A DNA stretch of 64,000 bases, taken from the NCBI GenBank assembly GCA_003184365.1, contig NKYR01000013.1, positions 1-64,000 of the forward strand, written 5' to 3'. A model generated the notes under the pieces. It was given only the letters and a program-made list of their open reading frames with translations, did no database searches and was not told where the DNA came from. Origin of the DNA: Evernia prunastri. Lineage: Eukaryota; Ascomycota; Lecanoromycetes; Lecanorales; Parmeliaceae. Positions 55,420 through 64,000 of this stretch are shown in pieces (positions within the stretch are counted from its first letter, which is position 1; each line of letters starts with the position of its first letter). Made by a program: the position numbers and the translations under genes.

Positions 55420-57454
55420 TCAAACCAACTTATACCTCACTTCAGCCTTTACCCGCTCTGATAACTCTAACAAATGCTTTCTCCCAATCCTCGAATAAAC
55501 TACAAACCATGCAAACCAAGTCATCTCATCAGCTGTTGGATCCGGCACACGCTGTCCCTTTTCAAAATAACAATGATACGAAGACACACTCCGCCACAGA
55601 TCGGGACAACGTTCCTTCAGCTCATCGCCGACATCATCTGAAGCATATACTCCGCCTTTGTCGGGTATGATGAATACAGCGTTGCTCCAGTACTGCGGTC
55701 CAGCACAGAACGGCTGTGAAAGCGCCGCCGTTCTCTCCGTGTCTCCCACTGCAATCAATACGTAGAGAGCGGCATAACTGATACCGTAGGTACTATGGGC
55801 TGCTCTGCTAGCCATCAGGCCTGGAAGACGCGGGTTGACTTCAATAAGGAAGCATTTCGGCGTTCCGACAAGGTATTCGCTTGCTGCAGTCTGAAGATCC
55901 AGCACCCCGTCGGATACCCTATACTGCATGCTGGAATCACGTATGCGCGCTTCCACATGAAATATCCCGGATCGGAAGCCAAACTTGAGTAGCGTTTGAT
56001 GCAAAGACCTTTTGACCATCTCAAGTTCAGCTGCTGGAAGGCCGGAAGGGTAGAACATTGCGGTCTCCTTGAAGACAGTGGAGGGTCCGGCCTCTTCCTG
56101 GTCTCCCGCTTTGGGGAAGTCGTCTGCAAATTCGACGAAAAGGACCTCACCATCCTGCATGACGAAATTAGCGTCAATTTCGGGTCCGTCGCAGTATGGC
56201 TCCACGCTGACTGCGTTGACGTCCGTGAAATGACCATATGAGGAGTTGAAGACTCGGTCGACTGCTTCCTCCAGCGCTCTGTGATCCTCAACTTTTGACA
56301 CTCCTTCTGAGTTCGCACCATCAGTTGGTTTGACGACAGCCGGAAATTCTGTAACAATGTTCATCGTCGATATAGAATTCTGGCCTTTTGTGACCCGCAC
56401 AGCTGGATCGCCACTCAAAATATGCTGTCTGTATTTGTCCTGGCAGATATCGAACGCCGCCAGGCTTTCTCGAGGAAGTCCCAAAAACGTTGTGGCTTCG
56501 GCCACATGGTAGACATAATACTCATAGTTCGTGGTAAGTCCGTCAATTCTTACGTCTAGACTATTGAGGGCTTTGACAATTCTCACTGGCAAGCTGGCAT
56601 CGATCGACATATTGATTGGTACAAAATGCTCCCTAAGATGGACGGCTTCCGGCAGTTCGAGCCAATGACCGGGTGTGTCAAGCACAATCATCCCAATACC
56701 AAGCGCTTTAGCAGAACGCAATAATGGCTCGGTAGTAGCTCTGTCTCTGCCGTCGACGTAGGCTAACGTCTTTCTTGTGATGGGCTGCGGTGTCAGCCAA
56801 GGAAAAGAAAGCCTGTTGTCAAGCTCTGCTTCTAGTTTGCTCAGCTCAGACAAAGCACATCCATGTTGTGGAACGTTGACCAAGAGGCCCCCAACAGCAT
56901 CGCCAAGTATTTGATAAAGACCATCCCACTGGATTTGTTCAGCACTGCGAGACTTTAGATATTGTCGTGGCTGGCAGAAGCTCTGGACTTTCTCGACCCC
57001 TTCGCAGTCTATCAGACGTTGCTCTAGGAAGTCGCACTTTGAGAGATAGCCGTCAGCCAGAGGCAAGATCAGCTTCACGGCTCTCTCATGGCCCCCAGGT
57101 CTTCCCGCCGCAACGGAACAGCACCAGAGGAAAAAGTTGATCGCTGCAAAGGAACTGTCACCATTGCAGCTTGCGTCATTTTGGAAGCAGGTGAGGTGGT
57201 CTATTGAAGCCTTGGGGGCTTTTTGAATAAAGGTGTTCGCTTCCGACTCGTCAAGTTCAAATGTAGCATCTAGTACGATATTGACACTCCTAAATGTCTT
57301 TTGTGATTCGCCATTTTGCCTGTCGCAGATGGCCCAGGAACAAGAGATGTGCGCTTATTGCGCGCTCTGTTAGCCATTGGCTCTCTCGTCGTGCAGTGAA
57401 GGTCCTACCTGTCTGGCCACGCAAAGGGAGCTCAATTTGCAATGTACGTGCCAT
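55420..57454 (-). CDS. ATP-grasp ligase (carnosine-synthase-like amino-acid ligase)
   Basis: Exon 1 57454-57409 (MARTLQIELPLRGQT) and exon 2 57353-55420, with a 55-nt intron (GTAGGA donor, GGCTAAC branch, ATAAG acceptor), give 659 residues. The N-terminal part (RQNGESQKTFRSVNIVLDAT; CNGDSSFAAINFFLWCCSVA; GRPGGHERAVKLILPLADG) precedes an ATP-grasp fold: FPAVVKPTDGANSEGV with ATP-binding Lys357, VEPYCDGPEIDANF (399-412), GIFHVEARI (478-486) and the metal-binding LIEVNPRLPG (518-527). Such enzymes use ATP to join carboxylates to amines, making peptides or amino-acid conjugates. It diverges from an MFS transporter across 683 bp, which suggests synthesis plus export or uptake of a small product. 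The substrate is unknown. Confidence 0.85.
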
Positions 57455-58137
57455 TGTTCTATACCAATGTAACGAGCAAAGCGCGTGCTGAACGACAAGC
57501 CTAGCGAGAAGAGGTGAAGTCGCAGTGATTCCCCTATATATGTGCTCATACTGAAAAGTCTGATCTTTGGCGCCAAAGTCCGCGAGAATATGTATGAGTC
57601 ATTATATTGTTTTTTGACACACATTTGGGAGATAGCGCTCCACGGGTGCACTTGATACCGCGCTCTCTCGGTGCCAAAATGCTCTTATTGGAGGTAATAG
57701 GTCAAAAGGGTGTGATGGAGTGTGTAAGAGATCTCCGCGGGATGGGTAAGTCGGGGTTTGTGGATGGTGAGGACATACCCAGATGACCTAGGCTTCCCAA
57801 CGTTCTTGCTCTGGCCTGCGGACCTCCCCGGGCTGCCTCCATGTTCGAACTCAGAACACATATACTTCGCCTGCTTGAACGTTCTTGACATTAACCAGCT
57901 AGCGGCTTTTTTAGTGCGTAAAATGGGAGCATTTGTCGATCACCGAGTATGTCCTTCAAAGTCTAATATTGATGGGCCACACTGTGTGGTATTTACCAGG
58001 GTGGCAATAGAGGATAACCATGAGGTCAAAAATGGTATAATTTCAAAGGAATACCACTTCGTCTTGCCCGAGTCGGAGCAAATTGTGTTCCACATACTTG
58101 CTATCATTGTCCCCACAGATCAAACATTGTTGGAAAA
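57455..58137. promoter_or_regulatory. Shared bidirectional promoter of the ATP-grasp and MFS genes
   Basis: This 683-bp gap holds both start regions. CCTATATATG at about 57533-57542 is TATA-like for the minus-strand gene. Open frames across it (57758-58213) overlap the MFS start in another frame and are not supported. Confidence 0.5.
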
Positions 58138-59553
58138 ATGGGCTACCCTGATGACAATTACTCAGAGTCTGCCAGTACCGAGCCGTCATGTAAGGAATCA
58201 TCGCGAGGTCTAGAAACAGAGAGAAATATCTCGGAGCCTCCAGATGGTGGTCCTTCCGCCTGGTTGTTGCTCTCAGGCTCTTTCTTTCTCGTCTTCAGTA
58301 CCTGGTTCGTCCTGCGTGACCGCATCACTATTGAAACAATGACTGACCGGAAATCTGCCAAAACAGGGGCCTTTTGAACAGCTTTGGCGCCTACCAGGCA
58401 TATTACTCCACTGCTTTTCTGAGCAACAAGTCTTCGTCCACGATATCATGGATCGGCACCGTTCAAGCCTTCCTCCTGGAGATCATAGGAGTAATCGTCG
58501 GCCCTATCTTTGACCGTGGCTACTTCCACACACTCGTTTACACGGGAACCTTTCTGGTCGTCTTCGGCATGATGATGCTGAGTCTGTGCTCTGCATACTG
58601 GCAGGTCGTACTAACGCAAGGTATTTGCGTGGGTCTCGGCAGCGCTTTGCTCTTCGTACCGAGTATAGCCGTGGTAACTGCTGCCTTTAGCAAGAAGCGT
58701 GCTACTGCGGTAGGCATTGCTGCCTCTGCTTCGAGTCTAGGTAATGTAGCTTTCATCGCTTCATGTGACGCAACTAATCACGCTGGAATCCGATCTAGGC
58801 GGTATCATTTATCCCATTGCATTCCGTCAGCTGCAACCGAGAGTCGGATTCGCGTGGGCCACGCGGGTGCTCGCGTTCATAGCCCTTGGGACATTCCTCA
58901 TATCATTCGCGACACTGCGCGGGCACAGAGCCGTCCGCAAAGAGCCACGCTCACTGATCGATTTCCAAGCTTTCCGTGAGCTCCCTTTCATGATGTACGT
59001 AGTAGCCCTCTTCGTCCTATACGCCGGATACTTCGTCCCACTATTCTACATCGCCACATACGCTTCCACCCATCTGCACACCACCTCAGATCTCGCCTTC
59101 TACCTCCTAGCCGTCACCAACGCCGGCGCTTTCATCGGAAGGCTCTTACCAGGTTTATTCCCAAAACCTTTCGCCGCCACCGAGGCCCTCATGCTCGCGT
59201 CAGCAGCCGCAGGGATCTCGGTGCTCGCGTGGATGGGCGTCTCCAACCTTGCGGGCTTCATCGTCTTCTGTGTCGCCTTCGGCCTACTGTCCGGAATTAT
59301 CATCACGCTCACGACCATAATGGTCCCGGTGCTGTCGCCCGGAACTCTGGAGGGTAAGGTGGGTACGAGGCTGGGCATGGCGTATGCGGGGTGTGGGATG
59401 GGGATCCTCATCGGTAGTCCGATTGCAGGAGCGACTTCGCACACGGCGGCCGGTGACTTCCGCGGAGCCCAGATCTGGGGCGGGGCGACGCTCCTGTTGG
59501 GGTCGGTTTTGTTGGTGTATCCTTGGTTGGTTGTGAAGAGGAGGAAAGAGTAA
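58138..59553 (+). CDS. MFS transporter, monocarboxylate-permease type
   Basis: Three exons (58138-58304, 58367-58740, 58799-59553) encode 431 residues. Introns are GTTCGT...ACAG with an ACTGAC branch and GTAATG...CTAG with a CTAAT branch. The cytosolic N-terminus ends EPPDGGPSAWLLLSGSF, the DGG-W start typical of the MCT-like (monocarboxylate porter) major-facilitator branch. TM1 continues NSFGAYQAYY; later helices include LTQGICVGLGSALLFVPSIA and FSKKRATAVGIAASASSLGG, then FVLYAGYFVPLFYIATYAST. About 12 membrane helices are present and the length is normal. It would move a carboxylate or related small molecule across the plasma membrane. Divergence from the ATP-grasp ligase suggests a shared pathway. 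Confidence 0.9.
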
Positions 59554-61147
59554 CAAGATGTGGATATGAGAAGCCTAGTGTCTATAGGAAAGGCCTTGGG
59601 ATCTTCTGCACAAGGCGCTCTATTTTCTCTCTCAGTTGGTCGGTTTAGAAGTTACATGCACCCACAGCCTTTGCTGCGGTCTCCACACGTCTGTTAGCTT
59701 AACGAGGTTCTCTCATGTGCAAGTCATGCAATTCATATCGGCAAAGACGACTCCCTTGCGAATCCAAAAGCCCTTAACCAAAGAGAATGTGGCGAAAGCC
59801 ATCATGAAGAGCGGCAATCTTGCTGAGGTTCAGAAAGAATGCGAGACCGTGCTTCTGCTGGTGGTAGCGCTCTGGACGACGTCCATTAGTGGAGATGTTA
59901 CGCAGTCAGGGTTGAAGACAGACATAGAACCGAAAGGTGTGTAGCGAAAAACTCATCATTGGATGTATCTCTAGAAAATCTGCTCTAGTGAATCGAAACT
60001 TACCGATGAAAAAAGGGCAGTAGAAGAAAGTGTAGAGCTTTTGACCTTCCTAACCAAAATTTCTACCTACGTTTTTATATTGTCCCCGGCTTTCGTAAGC
60101 GAACAAAACATATGCTCTCAGTTGAGTTTCTTAGGCGACTTCCGGCCACCAAACCAAGGGTAGCAATGTTAAAACGAGCTCCCTTTTCGGCAATGAGACG
60201 TGAGATGCAAAGGGAGCCAGCTCATGTGGTTTTCTAGAAAGCAGCTCGGGGCTGACTGTACAAGGAAAAAATTCTTTTCAGACGGTCGTATATCCTGTGT
60301 TGGGAGTTCTGGCCAAAGTCCATACCGCTAGGGTATTTTTTGCAGGCCGAGTAGGTTCTGTTTACCATTCAGGGAAAACAAAAACTTCCAGTCAAGATAT
60401 GCTGTTGGCTATATTGATAAAGACGAGCACCAAACCGGCCGCTTTTTCTCTGTCCTTGATGATGGCAGGAGAGAGGTTCGCCATGTGAAGCTTCCAGTAA
60501 AACTTCCCAGCGTGGTATTCGCTTTAGAGCACCAGATAGAATATTTCTCATGAGGAAAGGACGGCACAAGAATTTGCTTCGTCTCAGCTTGTATTGAGCC
60601 CTTTTTCGCCATGATAATGATGGAAACCAGCATGTATGCTTACCCAATTGTCTAGAAATCTGTGGCCACTCCTTTTCCATGTCTGTAGGTTTCCTTGAGT
60701 CATGCTCTAAGACAGATTAATATACCGCAGTCACGCTCTAAGACAGATGAACATGCCTGAATAAATAGATGTCTGCTTAGCTTCTTTGAGCGTTATGTCC
60801 ATATTGTCAAGCTTAGTGTCCGATTCTATTAGTTTCCGGAGGCACTTCTCCAGTGTCGCCCTGTACAGACACAAACACAATACCACTTTCTCTTTCACCC
60901 CACCAACATCTTCTTTCACCACCAGCGTTCTACTGCGTAACCAGCTCTCTTTTGCATCGATAAAATCTTCCCACATCGTCTGTATCCTCCTAGAATACCA
61001 GCACGCTCTCAGAAGACAAGAGCCCTCGATCTGCTGAAGCACGTACTTTCATCTCTTCACATCAGGGTACCTTCCACTCTACGACTCAATTACCGAACTC
61101 CTTGTCTAACTGAATCGAGTCAATAGATTCCTCTTGCCTTGTCCACC
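59554..61147. other. No supported gene
   Basis: Short frames only. A minus-strand frame at 60731-61042 is helical in composition (EKCLRKLIESDTKLDNMDIT) but has no recognisable domain. CCACC-rich sequence precedes the next start. Confidence 0.4.
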
Positions 61148-61738
61148 ATGCCTAAGTGGACCGATGAAGATATTATAGTCTTGGTTTATTTTAGATCCCG
61201 AGGGGTGCTGGGTCGAGTGGTACGGGATATCGTTCCACTGAAGGGTGGCGCTGTCCGTGATGGTTCCCAAAATATCACAGACAAACTTAAGGCGCTGCAC
61301 CGCAAAGAGCAGAAGGCAGGCCGTCAGGCCATGTATGACAAGGCAACAAAGACCTGGGACCTACGAGTCACTGATCAGTGGCTCGTAGACCTCATTGTCA
61401 GCCGGGCGAAACTTTTGGCTAGGGTAAGGCACGACGACGAAGCAAAAGCTCCGCTGTACTACAGCGAGCTGATAGCGCTCACGGAGTTCAAGCCGGCCGA
61501 GCAACGCATGGTTCAGGATGTGAGTCCTGAAAGAACTCATAACCCTTGCTCGCCCTGTGTTGAAAATTTGCCGCAGGTCCAGACACTGGAGCCGATCATG
61601 GCTCGGTTGGACTGGAACGTCGAACTCCCTGCTGTACCACATACCGAGACAGAGACGAATCAAATCCCTGCAGATGGCCCATCAGAGAGCCAAAGCCAAA
61701 GCATGCCGATGGAGGAGTCGAACGACGATTCGACTTAA
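61148..61738 (+). CDS. Myb/SANT-like protein of an unassigned fungal family
   Basis: ATG 61148 (CACCATGCC context) starts MPKWTDEDIIVLVYFRSRGV. A 57-nt intron at 61520-61576 (GTGAGT...CCGCAG) is likely; because 57 is a multiple of three, its retention would also keep frame. The mature form has about 177 residues. The first 60 residues have a W-T-x-E-D...I-x-x-L-K-x-x-x-R arrangement (DGSQNITDKLKALHRKEQ) suggesting a degenerate Myb-like helix bundle. The middle (KTWDLRVTDQWLVDLIVSRA, YYSELIALTEFKPAEQRMVQ) is helical and the C-terminus is acidic and Ser/Gln-rich. DNA binding is inference. Confidence 0.6.
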   Translation: MPKWTDEDIIVLVYFRSRGVLGRVVRDIVPLKGGAVRDGSQNITDKLKALHRKEQKAGRQAMYDKATKTWDLRVTDQWLVDLIVSRAKLLARVRHDDEAKAPLYYSELIALTEFKPAEQRMVQDVSPERTHNPCSPCVENLPQVQTLEPIMARLDWNVELPAVPHTETETNQIPADGPSESQSQSMPMEESNDDST

Positions 61739-63069
61739 GCATATGCGGTGGCGAAGAAGGACGGCTGGTTGCGACAGTAATTGCAGCCGGCAGAACACGG
61801 TGGGAAAGAAGAGCTACGATCACAGCGTGAGAGTTGATTTTCGCGTTTTTCAACCGTAAAACGGTATGCTTGAGATGTGCTGGAGGCCAGGGTTATCCCG
61901 TAGAGGAAAGCTAGTCGAGTGCTTCAACTGTAATATTCACATCCTCGTCCACTCGGAGCTCACGATATCTAAACAAGCCAGCCTCTCTGTGTATGTGGAC
62001 ATTAATCCCACCGTCACACTGTCCCCCATGAACTAGAATCCCCATTTTCCACCAAGGCCGGCTCGCCAAGATCAACCAGCATAATTCCGCTAGCCAGCAA
62101 TACCAACGTGCCCCTTACAAGATCCCACAAGATACACAGGCGACAGCCTTGCTTGCCAACCAGTCAATATTAGTAACGCGAATTAGGCAGTAGCCAGTGT
62201 AGTCGCAAGAAGGTTAATACTCTTAGCAAAAGACACGTTTCCACATGTAAAATTATTGTAGCACCATACTAAGGCGCGGGGACCCTAAGGTAATGTTGGA
62301 CACAAATGATTTGCTGCGTGCCTACGAGAAATCTTCCTATTCGATGCTGTCAGGATCCAATTGCAGCTGACCGCACAATAAGAGAGCCCATACGAACCAA
62401 TGGACATGGGTCTTGGCCTGCCTTAATCCATCTGTTGTCCTTTATGAGTACATTTATGTTGGGTAACTGGTAAAGGCAGACATAGAGAAGTATTGCTGAC
62501 TCCGCCAAGCTTCATTGAAATAAGATTCCTACAACCGCTGCCTCTTATGATACAGGCCGGGTGACCAGTTGAGTCTTATATCAACAATCAGCGGGTCGTC
62601 CGTGGTCGCATTTCCCTCCTACGAAATAATATCACACAGCGGCCACGATGCTTGACGATGCCTCTCCGTCTGGATGATCACCCCTCTAACTCTGCAACAA
62701 AATTCCCTCAGCATAACCACATTGTCAACGCTATGATGACGAACAATTCTGGCGTAGGCTAGAGTTCTTGAATCCTTGAACCAGCGAAGGTAGAGTTCTG
62801 TACAGATCATACCAACTGTCATCTTGTGTTTTCACAATGATGCAGGCTTAGAGAAACTTGAACAAATATGAAGACCCTCAACGTGGAATTGTCCTTTGAT
62901 AGCTCAGCTCTGGGAAAGTATGGTCAGAAAAGTGTGTAACAGTAGATGAGGATGTGGTCCGTGCGTCACTAGCCTAAGCGCTAAAGCGGCGAGAGTACCT
63001 ACACCTAAATGCGGAGAGCCTCTTTCCTCTCTCCATCTGCTATGCCCAGTACTTTAAGGAACGTGATGC
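61739..63069. other. Intergenic interval
   Basis: No coding or RNA feature recognised. It includes the promoter of the rad28 gene. Confidence 0.5.
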
Positions 63070-64000
63070 ATGACTTCTAATCTCTTTGGCCGTGCGCTGG
63101 GATCCATCAGTCCTCATGCGCTCCAAAAAGCCGAGACCTCCCGCCTCCTGAGCTCCCTACAGGCGGCCCCCGGCGTAAGATTTGACGGCAGCGATGGAGC
63201 CGCGCCGACCAAAGCGCAGCGCACCGGGGGCGAGGAAGATGAGCTGGGAGGGATATGGGCGCACAAGGCTGGCGTGAACTGTCTTGCAATCGACAGGTTT
63301 GAGGGACGGTAGTAAGTTTCCGAGGCGCAGGAACTACAGGACGACGAGAACTAATTGGGGTTCAAGCATGCTCTCAGGAGGCGCCGAATCCTCAATCAGT
63401 CTGTGGGATCTCGAGAGCGTTGAGAACACCCTTAATCAGTGCGTTTACAAAGCTAGCGCGAAAGCAAACAAAGCGTCTTCCGCTCACAGATTCGGCATCA
63501 CACACCTCTCTTTCTACCCGTTCGATTCGCAGGCCTTTCTCTCCACGTCTTACGACCACACCTTGAAGATATATGCAACAGAGACACTCACTCCCTCTGC
63601 GTCCTTCGATCTCAACTCAGTCGTCTACTCTCATGCTTTGTCACCCATTGCGGACCATCTCCTTGTGGCGTGCGCGACGCAACATCCTGCTGTCAGACTG
63701 GTGGATCTCAGATCAGGTGCCAGTGCGCACTCGCTCGCCGGTCATCAAGGCGCGGTGCTCTCGGTAGCATGGAGCCCGCGTGACGAAAATGTCCTGGCCA
63801 GCGGTGGCTCGGACGGAACGGTCAGGCTATGGGACATTCGAAGGAGCACTGGAAGCTTGGGGGTCCTGGATATGGACGACTCTATTGGGATTGGCGGCGA
63901 AGATGGGAAGGGCAAGAACGCCCGATCTCGAAACCACGGCAGAGCACACATTGGGGCTTGCAATGGCGTGGTCTGGACGGAAGATGGGAGGCATCTGGTC
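63070..64000 (+). CDS. rad28: WD40 repair protein of the CSA/ERCC8/Rad28 type (3' end outside window)
   Basis: Exon 1 63070-63311 and exon 2 from 63367 (55-nt intron, GTAAGT...TCAAG), open to the window end, 5' complete and 3' truncated. It begins MTSNLFGRALGSISPHALQK and GIWAHKAGVNCLAIDRFEGR, then WD repeats: MLSGGAESSISLWDLESVE, RFGITHLSFYPFDSQAFLST with SYDHTLKIYAT, HPAVRLVDLRSGASAHSLAG with HQGAVLSVAWSPRDENVLAS, and GGSDGTVRLWDIRRS. Order and spacing fit CSA, the substrate receptor of the DDB1-Cul4 ubiquitin ligase in transcription-coupled nucleotide-excision repair. A Gly-rich insert follows the fourth repeat. The start ATG is the first in frame and matches the family N-terminus. Confidence 0.85.

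Noticed and set aside
57758..58213. 151-codon plus-strand frame upstream of the MFS gene
   Set aside because: It lies in the shared promoter and overlaps the MFS first exon in another frame, whereas the MFS model has full family support.
47138..59553. One large secondary-metabolite cluster spanning P450, ATP-grasp and MFS
   Set aside because: RING genes and a conserved nuclear-type gene lie between them and no PKS, NRPS or terpene synthase is present; only the ATP-grasp/MFS pair is argued.
60731..61042. 103-codon minus-strand helical frame
   Set aside because: No motif and no supporting splice or promoter signal; could be chance.
1..64000. CRISPR arrays, bacterial operons or phage genes
   Set aside because: Introns, fungal families and core promoter features show a eukaryotic nuclear genome, and no regular spacer-repeat array is present.

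Overview
The window is nuclear DNA of a filamentous ascomycete (Pezizomycotina). Its genes are split by 46-170 nt introns with GT-AG ends and CTAAC/CTGAC-like branch sites, and it carries fungal-type families: GH128 glucanase, cytochrome P450, GT25, F-box and 2EXR proteins, and Ser/Thr-rich membrane glycoproteins. Several small families (RING, Myb-like, Cys-rich) suggest Leotiomycetes/Helotiales, but that is inference. All exon coordinates were read by eye from reading frames and splice signals; where they are given, total coding length divides by three unless a problem is stated.

Layout. 0-2.8 kb is a gene graveyard: a RIP-like damaged Tc1/mariner transposase, a decayed FAD amine-oxidase and a possible Pol III-derived repeat. 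4.5-7.1 kb holds an F-box gene and a repeat unit enclosing an unknown gene; two further copies of that unit (33.0-33.5 kb and 40.0-40.4 kb) lack the gene. 7.1-11 kb is gene-poor. 11-27.8 kb has a secreted GH128 endo-beta-1,3-glucanase, two F-box genes, an unknown Cys-cluster protein, a Lys-rich protein with a possible dead zincin domain, a small secreted Cys protein, a 2EXR protein and a PAN-like membrane protein with an apparent frameshift. 30-41 kb has a GT25 glycosyltransferase, a membrane glycoprotein, a nine-exon atypical Hsp70, a fungal STAND-type N-terminal-domain protein and Mnd1.

42-53 kb is rich in RING-like Cys/His proteins (four loci) interleaved with two small Cys-rich proteins and a P450. 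54-59.6 kb has a conserved nuclear-type protein with a GC-AG intron, then an ATP-grasp ligase divergent from an MFS transporter, a likely two-gene metabolite unit. The right end has a Myb-like protein and the 5' part of the CSA/Rad28 repair gene.

Housekeeping genes (mnd1, rad28, the 54 kb gene) alternate with lineage-specific accessory genes and repeat debris, so this looks like an accessory-rich chromosomal segment rather than one coherent cluster.
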